Notes under the pieces: model-generated | Databases searched by the model: none | What the model was told of the DNA's origin: nothing | What the model saw: only the letters and a program-made list of their open reading frames with translations | Shown: positions 52,900-60,243 of the stretch, piece by piece | How the letters are laid out: each line of letters begins with the position of its first letter | Position numbering within the stretch: position 1 is the first letter of the stretch | Made by a program: the position numbers and the translations under genes | Assembly: GCA_947470855.1 (NCBI GenBank) | Contig: CANIUQ010000003.1 | Span: forward strand, 38,888-102,887 | Source: Opitutia bacterium | Lineage (GTDB): Bacteria; Verrucomicrobiota; Verrucomicrobiia; Opitutales; UBA953 | DNA: 64,000 nt | Direction: 5' to 3'

Positions 52900-54966
52900 A
52901 TGCGTTTCTGGGTTTTGTTTCTAATAGCACTAACCAATCTCACAACGGATTGTTTGGCTGCCGCTCGCACTCAGGTTGACTTGGTTAATCTGACGCCTGA
53001 AATCGAGCCCAAGAAAAAAATTCTCATCGGCGTGCGTTTTCGCTGCGACCCTAGTTTTCATATTTACTGGAAAGTACCTGGTGATGCAGGCCAACCCCCT
53101 TCCATTACTTGGCGTGAGAAAGCTGGATCATCCATCAGTGATTTTCTTTTCCCAGGCCCGACTCTCTACAATCAAAAAGGTATCATCAGTTTTATCCACA
53201 GCGAGGAATCTCTTTTTCTTCTCGAAGTAACCCCTCCCGCCGAGGCTAAAGGAGTTCTTAATCTCAAAGCTAAAGTGGAATGGCTCGAGTGCAATGAAGC
53301 GGGCTGCTATCCTCAAGAAAAGGAAGTCGCGTTATCTTTAAAGATCGGAGAAAAAAATGAGGCCCTCTCGTTTGATTCGCGAAAGTACCCAGATTTACAA
53401 TCTGTGTTGAGTGCCGAAATCATCGATTCGACCAATCAATCCGAATCACAGAATTTAGTCGTTTCACCACCCGCTCCAATAAACCCTGAAGAAAGAAGAA
53501 CCTATTCTTCTATCTGGTTTCCTGAGCGTAACTTCATCACCGCCAGTGCCGTCGACCAACAAAGCCAACAAGGATTCAATAAAGTGTTCAGTTTGAACGA
53601 CGCACCCGAGAAACTTGAAGCCGGTCCACTCTCCTTTATCACTCAAAGTAGCGATGGCACCTTTGTGCGAATAGTCGTAAAAAAGACGACCATAGCACCT
53701 GCCTCAGCTTCAACGAAAAAGCCCAAAGAGAGTCATTCTTTAACTTGGCAACCTTGGTCGCTAGAGTCACAAAATCGTGCACTCAACGACGGAAAAATTG
53801 TTTATATCGATTTTACCGCTCGCTGGTGTGCGACCTGCCAAGTGAATAAGCGCGTCTATACACAAGAAGATGTCCAAAATGCTCTTCTCACTCAATCAGT
53901 CGTTTTACTGAAAGCCGATTGGACCAAAAAAGATGCCGCGATTGCCGCTGAATTAAAAAAATACGGTCGGCAAGGTATTCCCCTAAATGTCTTTCTGAAG
54001 AAAGATCAGGCACCTGTCATCCTTTCCGAGGTTTTGACTGGATCCGAGGTCCTACAAGGTCTCGAAGCGATTACCACGCAAAAACCCCACCTTCTCCCGA
54101 CCACCAATCATTCTTTTTTCTTTTGGCTTAGTTTAGCTTTTCTTGGCGGTGCTATCCTCAATTTAATGCCCTGTGTCTTTCCCATGATAGGAATTAAAGT
54201 TCTGAGTATTGCCCAACAATCACGAGCAGAACCTTCAACCGTTATTCTATTGGGATTAAGTTATACGGCAGGTGTTGTCGTCAGTTTTCTTGGCTTAGCA
54301 GCCATCATTTTGGGACTCAAAGCAGGTGGCAGTTCGATTGGCTGGGGTTTCCAAATGCAGTCTCCAGGTTTTGTACTCGGTACCTCTATCTTGATGGTCA
54401 CGCTCGGACTAAGTTTACTCGGTTTGTTTGAAATCGGCACCTCACTTGCCGGTAAAGCAGGCCAAGTGGACCAATCTCAAAGTTTAGGGGGTTCTTTTTT
54501 ATCTGGAGTTTTAGCCACGGCAGTAGCCACACCCTGTACAGCTCCTGGTTTGGGTGCAGCGCTTGGCTTTGCTCTCGATGAAAATCGCTCAGGGTCAGAA
54601 ACCTTTATACTTTTTAGCGTTATCGGGCTAGGCTTGGCGTCTCCCTACCTTCTCTTCTCCCTCTTCCCCCAACTGGCTCGCTTCCTACCCGCACCAGGAC
54701 AATGGATGATTCACCTTAAGCGTATCCTTGCCTTACCGCTCTTTGCTTATGCGATTTATTTACTCTGGGTCTTAAACGGACTCTCCGAAAAGTCGCTCAA
54801 TCTAACCCAAGTCTCGGTAGGGTTTATTTTCATTACCAGTGCTTGTTGGATTTGGGGACGTTGGACAGCACCTCACTATTCAACACTCACACGATGGATT
54901 GCTGCAACATTTTCGGTCACAATCTTTGTCACTTCAGTTTACTTCCTGTTCGCTAGTTTAACTTAA
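52900..54966 (+). CDS. dsbD: DsbD-like thiol:disulfide transporter with rearranged domains
   Basis: 688 residues. Signal peptide (WVLFLIALTNLTTDCLAA), then the periplasmic n-domain with FHIYWKVPGDAGQPPSITW and its redox pair in WLECNEAGCYPQ (Cys131 and Cys136). Next comes a thioredoxin domain with YIDFTARWCATCQVNK (Cys310 and Cys313). Only after this comes the membrane domain from about residue 404 with eight helices and its two cysteines in LNLMPCVFPMIG (Cys425) and VATPCTAPGLG (Cys546). E. coli DsbD has the thioredoxin domain at the C-terminus; here the protein ends with the last helix (VTIFVTSVYFLFASL). It would still carry electrons from cytosolic thioredoxin to the periplasm. A terminator follows. 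Confidence 0.88.
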   Translation: MRFWVLFLIALTNLTTDCLAAARTQVDLVNLTPEIEPKKKILIGVRFRCDPSFHIYWKVPGDAGQPPSITWREKAGSSISDFLFPGPTLYNQKGIISFIHSEESLFLLEVTPPAEAKGVLNLKAKVEWLECNEAGCYPQEKEVALSLKIGEKNEALSFDSRKYPDLQSVLSAEIIDSTNQSESQNLVVSPPAPINPEERRTYSSIWFPERNFITASAVDQQSQQGFNKVFSLNDAPEKLEAGPLSFITQSSDGTFVRIVVKKTTIAPASASTKKPKESHSLTWQPWSLESQNRALNDGKIVYIDFTARWCATCQVNKRVYTQEDVQNALLTQSVVLLKADWTKKDAAIAAELKKYGRQGIPLNVFLKKDQAPVILSEVLTGSEVLQGLEAITTQKPHLLPTTNHSFFFWLSLAFLGGAILNLMPCVFPMIGIKVLSIAQQSRAEPSTVILLGLSYTAGVVVSFLGLAAIILGLKAGGSSIGWGFQMQSPGFVLGTSILMVTLGLSLLGLFEIGTSLAGKAGQVDQSQSLGGSFLSGVLATAVATPCTAPGLGAALGFALDENRSGSETFILFSVIGLGLASPYLLFSLFPQLARFLPAPGQWMIHLKRILALPLFAYAIYLLWVLNGLSEKSLNLTQVSVGFIFITSACWIWGRWTAPHYSTLTRWIAATFSVTIFVTSVYFLFASLT

Positions 54967-54974
54967 AACAAGAA

Positions 54975-55001
54975 ATAAAAAAGCCCGCGTTAGCGGGCTT
55001 C
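54975..55001 (-). terminator. Bidirectional rho-independent terminator between dsbD and the Pal-like gene
   Basis: Eight-pair stem AAGCCCGC/GCGGGCTT with a GTTA loop. On the minus strand it is followed by TTTTTTATTT, so it is best as the terminator of the Pal-like gene, whose stop is about 21 bases away. On the plus strand CTTGTTT follows, so it may also end dsbD transcription. Confidence 0.88.
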
Positions 55002-55021
55002 TTGTTTAATGAGAGAATCGA

Positions 55022-55606
55022 TTAGAGACTCGTGACCGGAGCAGGAGCAGCTTCAGGCGCAGACGAAGCAGACTTGCTTGCACCACCAGAAATGGGTCCG
55101 GAATAATTCGCATCAACGACAATCGCTTTACGATCCTTCGCACCAGAATCACGACCCGAAGCCGAGTGGTCAGCCTGTTGCTCACCTAGAGCCAAAACTT
55201 CGATGTTACCTTGGCTACTACCAAGTTTAACTAAATATTCGCGGACAGATTGAGCACGACGATCCGAGAGACCTAAGTTATATTCTTCAGTACCAAAATG
55301 GTCGGTGTATCCAGCGATGATTAGCTTGGTGTTAGAGGCACGTCCCGCAATGGCATCGAGTTTTGCACGCTCATTCGATTCTACGGTGTATTTATCAAAA
55401 CCAAAATAAACGGTAGTGAGAATCGCTTCAGGAGGAATATTACCACTGCGAATGGCTTCAGCCATGGCACTGAAACCAGAGCCACGCATTTCCAAACCAC
55501 CTGCACCAGCTAAACCTTCACCGTCAGAACCAGAAGGTAATTTAGAGGGGCCACAACCGACGAGAAGAGCCGCAGGTAAAAGGATTAAGAAGAAACGTTT
55601 CATCAT
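55022..55606 (-). CDS. OmpA/Pal-like peptidoglycan-associated lipoprotein
   Basis: 194 residues with a lipoprotein signal (FFLILLPAALLVGC). The OmpA domain shows VYFGFDKYTVESNERAKLDAIA, GYTDHFGTEEYNLGLSDRRAQSV and YLVKLG, with the Asp and Arg that bind diaminopimelate of peptidoglycan. ALGEQQADHS is the usual next block. The tail is Ser/Ala/Pro-rich (ASKSASSAPEAAPAP). It likely links the outer membrane to the cell wall. No tol genes are in the window. The preceding gene on the same strand is moeB (48 bp). Confidence 0.9.
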   Translation of the reverse strand: MMKRFFLILLPAALLVGCGPSKLPSGSDGEGLAGAGGLEMRGSGFSAMAEAIRSGNIPPEAILTTVYFGFDKYTVESNERAKLDAIAGRASNTKLIIAGYTDHFGTEEYNLGLSDRRAQSVREYLVKLGSSQGNIEVLALGEQQADHSASGRDSGAKDRKAIVVDANYSGPISGGASKSASSAPEAAPAPVTSL

Positions 55607-55654
55607 AGGGGCAATAAATGTATAGTTCTTTGATTCGGCAAGCCTCGACTCAAC

Positions 55655-56791
55655 CTAGTAACGCGGCACTTGTGGGTCGATTTTGAGAGACCAAGCATCG
55701 ATACCCCCCTTGACGTTAGTGGCCATTTTATAGCCTTTGCTGCGTAAAAATTGGGTTACACGCAGGCTTCTACCTCCGTGGTGGCAGTGCACCAAAAGGG
55801 GTCGATTTTTTGGAATTTCAGACAGTCTTTCGGGCACGGATGCCATCGGAATGAGTTTGGCATGGGCTATCCGACAATGGGCATACTCATCCGGTTCCCG
55901 TACATCGATAAGCAAAGGGGGGTTATCCGATTGTAAAAGATCGCGTGCTTCTTCTACAGATACTTCAAGAGGGACATCATTCATCATCGGTGCAGGACAA
56001 ATCGTGGGTTGATAGAGTTCACTTCGGATTGATTGAATCGTAGGATTAGAACCACAAAGGGGACAGTGAACATCAGGTTTAATTTGTAAAACTTTAGCCG
56101 TGCCTCCTGCAACATCGACTATTTGCAGGCGAGACTGAGTGCGTTGCCCTAACACAATCGCTAAGGCCTCGGACGCCATCCATGATCCTATCACCCCACA
56201 AGTAGCACCGAAAACACCGCTCTCCGCACAGGTTGGAACTGAGGCTGGGTCAGGCATCATCGGATAGACACAGCGATAACACCCACACTTTGGTAAAAAA
56301 ACTCCAACCTGCCCCTCATGACGCAGGATACTGCCATGAACGAGAGGCTTTTGGGCCAAAACACAAGCATCGGCAATGAGGTAACGCGTCGCAAAATTGT
56401 CCGTGCCGTCTAAAACTAAATCATAGCGCGATAATAATTCAGAAATTGTTACGGGCTTAGCACCCTCTGGATGTAGAGCGATACGAATACCAGGATTAAT
56501 TTCCGATAACGCTTCAGCTGCAGAGATTGTTTTAGGTAAACCTAAGGTATCAAAGCCATGTAAGATTTGTCGATGTAAGTTACTTAACTCAACCTCATCC
56601 GGATCTGCGACGCCAAGAGTCATTACCCCCGCAGCCGCCAAATACATGGCTGCAGGCGAACCAAGCCCACCCGCACCAACAACGAGTATTCTCGCCGATT
56701 TAATTTTCAGTTGGCCTACCTCACCTACCCCAGGAATGCGCATCTGGCGGCCATAAAGCGTACGTTCGTGCTCTCCAAGGTGACTCTCCAT
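55655..56791 (-). CDS. moeB: MoeB/ThiF-type adenylyltransferase fused to rhodanese
   Basis: About 378 residues. The E1-like domain has the nucleotide site ILVVGAGGLGSPAAMYLAAAGV, the Arg of LSNLHRQILH, the acidic DGTDNFATRYL, the cysteine VPTCAESGVFG and the zinc pairs CGCYRC and CPLCG. A C-terminal rhodanese domain has its catalytic Cys in LLVHCHHGGRSLRV. Such fusions (MoeZ type) adenylate and thiocarboxylate small sulfur carriers for molybdopterin, thiamine or thiouridine. ATG 56791 preferred; the track start is a TTG 21 bases upstream. Which carrier it serves is open. Confidence 0.92.
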   Translation of the reverse strand: MESHLGEHERTLYGRQMRIPGVGEVGQLKIKSARILVVGAGGLGSPAAMYLAAAGVMTLGVADPDEVELSNLHRQILHGFDTLGLPKTISAAEALSEINPGIRIALHPEGAKPVTISELLSRYDLVLDGTDNFATRYLIADACVLAQKPLVHGSILRHEGQVGVFLPKCGCYRCVYPMMPDPASVPTCAESGVFGATCGVIGSWMASEALAIVLGQRTQSRLQIVDVAGGTAKVLQIKPDVHCPLCGSNPTIQSIRSELYQPTICPAPMMNDVPLEVSVEEARDLLQSDNPPLLIDVREPDEYAHCRIAHAKLIPMASVPERLSEIPKNRPLLVHCHHGGRSLRVTQFLRSKGYKMATNVKGGIDAWSLKIDPQVPRY

Positions 56792-56868
56792 ACCTCCATA
56801 CACAGCAACCAACCGTCAGTGTCAAACCCCCGACAACAATTAAAGCAGAGATTGAAAAACCAACCTGA

Positions 56869-57327
56869 ATGGCACAGGGTCTGGCCGTGGCATCCATCTT
56901 TCTTGGCATCGATTATGGCACCAAACGTGTGGGACTAAGCCACGGCGATGAACTGGGCTTTGCCTTCCCCCTTCCCGCAGCCACCGCCGAAGATGCAGAA
57001 CAGCGCTTCCTTCAAATCGCTCAAGAAATTAAACGACTGAAAGTGACGCACCTCGTTCTGGGCTACCCCCTTTCATTAGAAGGAGAAAAAACCAAACGAT
57101 GTTTGGAAGTCGATGCGTTTGCTGAAGAACTTAAAAAACGTTTTCACTTACCCATCGCATTCATCGATGAAGGGCTCACGAGCCAAGCTGCCGACGATTT
57201 ATCTAAAATAAAAAAACCTAAATCAATCCAGGAGCGCCAAGCCCAAGCCAAAACGGGCGAACGCGATTCTCGTGCGGCCACCGTTTTACTGCAAGATTAC
57301 CTCAATAGCCGAGGATGGGGTGCGTAA
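56869..57327 (+). CDS. ruvX: Holliday junction resolvase-like RNase RuvX/YqgF
   Basis: 152 residues. RNase H-like fold with the acidic residues in FLGIDYGTKRVGLS, VLGYPLSLEGE, FIDEGLTSQAA and ERDSRAATVLLQDYL, in the correct order. The YqgF family is linked to 16S rRNA 5' end processing in E. coli and to junction cleavage elsewhere. It runs into truA with one base between stop and start. Confidence 0.93.
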   Translation: MAQGLAVASIFLGIDYGTKRVGLSHGDELGFAFPLPAATAEDAEQRFLQIAQEIKRLKVTHLVLGYPLSLEGEKTKRCLEVDAFAEELKKRFHLPIAFIDEGLTSQAADDLSKIKKPKSIQERQAQAKTGERDSRAATVLLQDYLNSRGWGA

Positions 57328-57328
57328 C

Positions 57329-58135
57329 ATGGGTAAAAAACAAAAACGAACCGATTTATCTCCTGAACGTTTTCTCGTCACCGTGGCTTACGATGGAACG
57401 GATTATATGGGTTGGCAGATTCAGAACGACGTTCGTACCGTCCAAGGTGAAGTCGAAGCCCGCTTAAGTCGTATCTTTAAAAAAGAAATCACCGTACAAT
57501 CCAGCGGACGCACCGATGCCGGCGTCCACAGCGAAGGACAATGTTTTCACTTCGATGCCTTTTGGCCTCACCCTACTGCTCGTTTAGTTGATGCGATGAA
57601 CACCGGTGATCAAGCGGGTTTACTCATCACCAAAATTCAGCGTGTGCATGGTCAATTTCACGCCCGCTATTCATCGATCGGCAAGCGCTACCGTTACGAA
57701 ATTAATATTGGCTACTGTAAACCGTGGGAGTCTCGCTATTGCCTCGGACGAGACTGGGATAATCTGGACGTTAAAGCCATGCAAAAGGCCGCCAAGTTAC
57801 TTTTAGGGAAACATGATTTCCGTGCTTTTGGTGCGAGCCATAGTCAAGGGATGGAAAATGAACATCCCGTAAAAGATCTTCGACGATTAGAAGTTAAACA
57901 GCGTAGTAAACGCATTACCATTACCACCGAAGCCAATGGTTATCTTTACAAGATGGTTCGACGCTTAGTGGGTGGACTCATTCGTGTCGGCGAAGGCAAG
58001 ATGCCCCCCGAACGCTTAGTCGCTTATCGCGAAGAGAAAAAAATTACTGCGGAGATTCCAACAGCTCCCGCCCGCGGACTCTTTATGGAAAAAGTTTTCT
58101 ACGATCGCAAATCGATGCGTCGAAAAAAAACTTAA
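57329..58135 (+). CDS. truA: tRNA pseudouridine synthase A
   Basis: Modifies positions 38-40 in the tRNA anticodon stem. It has VTVAYDGTDYMGWQIQ, the catalytic Asp in SGRTDAGVHSEGQ, GKHDFRAFGAS and the C-terminal FLYKMVRRLVG-type block (GYLYKMVRRLVGGLIRVG). ATG 57329 is right after the ruvX stop; the track start upstream overlaps ruvX. Convergent four-base overlap with the glutaredoxin gene. Confidence 0.95.
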   Translation: MGKKQKRTDLSPERFLVTVAYDGTDYMGWQIQNDVRTVQGEVEARLSRIFKKEITVQSSGRTDAGVHSEGQCFHFDAFWPHPTARLVDAMNTGDQAGLLITKIQRVHGQFHARYSSIGKRYRYEINIGYCKPWESRYCLGRDWDNLDVKAMQKAAKLLLGKHDFRAFGASHSQGMENEHPVKDLRRLEVKQRSKRITITTEANGYLYKMVRRLVGGLIRVGEGKMPPERLVAYREEKKITAEIPTAPARGLFMEKVFYDRKSMRRKKT

Positions 58136-58407
58136 ACCTTCAGTCCTAATTCCTGGCAGACCTGAGTATTCTTTTTTACTTTTGCGATAAACTCATCCAC
58201 CGAGAAGTCAGCGACGATAAAATCGCCATAACAAAATGAGGGACATTTGGATTGTCCCGTGGTGGCTACCAGTTGACGCATTTGATGCATGTCCGCGATG
58301 ACATCTTTAATGTCACACTTTACCCCTTGTTGGGCGAAGAATTCCAAAGCCTGAGTACACCAAGGGCAGCCAGGTTTCACGTAAAGAATCGGCAGAGTTT
58401 TTACCAT
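58132..58407 (-). CDS. Glutaredoxin-like protein
   Basis: 91 residues, one thioredoxin-fold domain. Active site ILYVKPGCPWCTQALEFF (CPWC) and the cis-proline motif KCPSFCYGDFIVADF. The extra cysteines before and after the cis-proline are slightly unusual. A general dithiol oxidoreductase; partner unknown. 110 bp lies between its start and the tRNA gene. Confidence 0.9.
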   Translation of the reverse strand: MVKTLPILYVKPGCPWCTQALEFFAQQGVKCDIKDVIADMHQMRQLVATTGQSKCPSFCYGDFIVADFSVDEFIAKVKKNTQVCQELGLKV

Positions 58408-58516
58408 AGATTCACTTATCGTAATCTTTTTCGAGTCTATGGCAACACCCCCGAATATAAACGCACCTTTTTCTTTCCACCGAGTCCGTTTTGGTATTAA
58501 AGATAAAGCATCGGAG

Positions 58517-58592
58517 GGGCCTATAGCTCAATGGTTAGAGCAGAGAACTCATAATTCTTTGGTTCCCGGTTCAAATCCGGGTGGGCCCACCA
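58517..58592 (+). tRNA. tRNA with CAU anticodon, probably Ile (lysidine type)
   Basis: Complete cloverleaf of 76 nt: acceptor GGGCCTA/TGGGCCC, D arm AGCTC...GAGC, anticodon stem GAGAA/TTCTT with loop CTCATAA, T arm CCCGG TTCAAAT CCGGG and encoded CCA. The D loop AATGGTTAGA and the region after the anticodon stem (TTTGG) look more like E. coli tRNA-Ile2 (CAU read as lysidine-modified) than elongator Met, but this is not certain. Ends four bases before the stop of the convergent methyltransferase gene. Confidence 0.95.
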
Positions 58593-58595
58593 CTT

Positions 58596-59414
58596 TTAAG
58601 GCACTTTCGACTTCTTTAATTTTAAAAAGCGATAGCTGAGGGTACCCGAAACAGCATCGCGATAAAGTCTCGAACCTTTGACACCAGCAAAATCGAAAGC
58701 CAAAGGATGCAAGAATTTAGGTAAACTTTGGGTGACCATAGTCTGATAACGCTCGGTGTTTAACTCCATCCCGCGGACAACTTCAGGGTTAATCAACCGC
58801 ATGGAATCGACGCGTAAAGCCGAAGTGTGAAAAAGATCATTCATCCACTCCTCTTCTCCAGAGGGATAACGTAAATCAGCATACAAAAAGCATCCCTCTG
58901 GTTTCAAAACCCGCGAAACTTCTCTCAGAAACCGAGCAAAATCAGGATAGCAATGCGAGGCCTCCACATTGATAACCACATCAAAAGTTTCATCAGCAAA
59001 AGGCAAAGCCATGGCATCGCCTTGCTGAAACTTTAAGTTGGGAAGGATATGCTTTTTTTGACTATAGGCAACGGCTTCAGCATTGAGATCCATCGCAATG
59101 TATTGTTGAGGATGGAAAGTGCGAGTGAGGTAAGAAGCCCCTCCGCCATGACCACCGCTGACTTCCAAAATCTTCTTACCCGACAAAGAAGCGTGGCTAG
59201 CGACAAAATGGTATAACTGGATGTTGGGACGGTTTCTCTCATCCTCAGGGGCCAAGGGAATTCTCAGAGGTGGATTGGTTTCAAAAGCATAATTCAGAAA
59301 ATCGATTCCCTGGGCACGCACCCGACGCGTAAAAAAAGGATACCACCAAGCCCACAACTTTTGTCGCCAATAGGGTCGGGCTAAAATGGATTCAATCAAT
59401 GCCATCAATGCCAA
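58596..59414 (-). CDS. Class I SAM-dependent methyltransferase
   Basis: 272 residues. SAM site KILEVSGGHGGGASYLTR (Ser instead of the more common Gly in the first loop), then YIAMDLNAEAV, GDAMALPFADETFDVVINVEAS and VLKPEGCFLYADL. An N-terminal helical region (SILARPYWRQKLWAWWYPFF) and the general look match the group that includes small-molecule and lipid methyltransferases (sterol/phthiotriolone type). Substrate unknown. It overlaps the SMUG gene by ten bases at its start. Confidence 0.85.
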   Translation of the reverse strand: MALMALIESILARPYWRQKLWAWWYPFFTRRVRAQGIDFLNYAFETNPPLRIPLAPEDERNRPNIQLYHFVASHASLSGKKILEVSGGHGGGASYLTRTFHPQQYIAMDLNAEAVAYSQKKHILPNLKFQQGDAMALPFADETFDVVINVEASHCYPDFARFLREVSRVLKPEGCFLYADLRYPSGEEEWMNDLFHTSALRVDSMRLINPEVVRGMELNTERYQTMVTQSLPKFLHPLAFDFAGVKGSRLYRDAVSGTLSYRFLKLKKSKVP

Positions 59415-60133
59415 ATCCCCTGTTCGATAAGTTCACGCGTGGCAGCCTCAGCCCATCCTCGATTAGCCACGGGACTGGCGGGACTGGGATGCAAAATACG
59501 CCCAAACTTTAAATTCATTCCTTGCAAAGCTTCACGGGCACGAGTCTTAGCATAACCACCGACACCGACGACGGTTTTAATCCCTAAAGTTTGCACCAGC
59601 TCTTGTAGGTAAAGATCGCACTCACGGTTCACCACTTGAATTGCCTGAGCTGGCAATTCCTCGGGCACAACATTTCGACCCAACTTCGTATTTTCTAAAA
59701 AAAGCAAAGGGTTGTAGTTATGAACCCAGTGTTCTCGAAAGAAATTTTCAGGCGTACCAAAACGATCACGAAACAATCCCCATAAACGTCGTCCACTCAC
59801 TTCCGAACGATGACAGGCAAAACCAGTTACTTTTTTTCGGGGGTGCTCGCGATCGGGCCGACCAACTGACATCTCTAACCCTAACCAGTCCCGTACCGCC
59901 GCCACTTCGCCAAAAGGTATACCCGTTTGAGCCATGCCAAAGGGCCCTGGATTCATGCCTAAAAATAAAACACGCTTAGAGCCCAAGGGTGCATAGCGAC
60001 TTAAATAGGCCTCATGCGGAGCCCATGCGTATTCCAATGGACTGTAGACATAATCAGCAGGCGAAGAAAATTGAATTCCCCGAAGACTTTCTCGTAACTG
60101 GAGCGTTGCTTGAATGATGCGTGTGGAGGCCAC
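59405..60133 (-). CDS. SMUG1-like single-strand-selective uracil-DNA glycosylase
   Basis: 242 residues, GTG start. Motif 1 VLFLGMNPGPFGMAQTGIPFG contains the catalytic Asn of the SMUG branch, followed by EVAAVRDWLG. Motif 2 HPSPASPVANRGW carries the His that stabilises the uracil. Removes uracil and related lesions to begin base excision repair. The SMUG1 type is less common in bacteria than Ung, but is seen in several phyla. Divergent from speA. Confidence 0.93.
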   Translation of the reverse strand: MASTRIIQATLQLRESLRGIQFSSPADYVYSPLEYAWAPHEAYLSRYAPLGSKRVLFLGMNPGPFGMAQTGIPFGEVAAVRDWLGLEMSVGRPDREHPRKKVTGFACHRSEVSGRRLWGLFRDRFGTPENFFREHWVHNYNPLLFLENTKLGRNVVPEELPAQAIQVVNRECDLYLQELVQTLGIKTVVGVGGYAKTRAREALQGMNLKFGRILHPSPASPVANRGWAEAATRELIEQGIWH

Positions 60134-60243
60134 ACCTCATCTCAGGGCAAATCACCAAGCGGGTCGAGCCGGAAGGCGTCTGACTTACGATGATTTCCCC
60201 TTGCACTCTCGGCCTGAGGATTAAAAGTTACCAATCTACAAAC

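Noticed and set aside
58439-58639. 66-aa ORF covering the tRNA
   Set aside because: It runs across the tRNA gene in full; the tRNA structure explains the conserved sequence.
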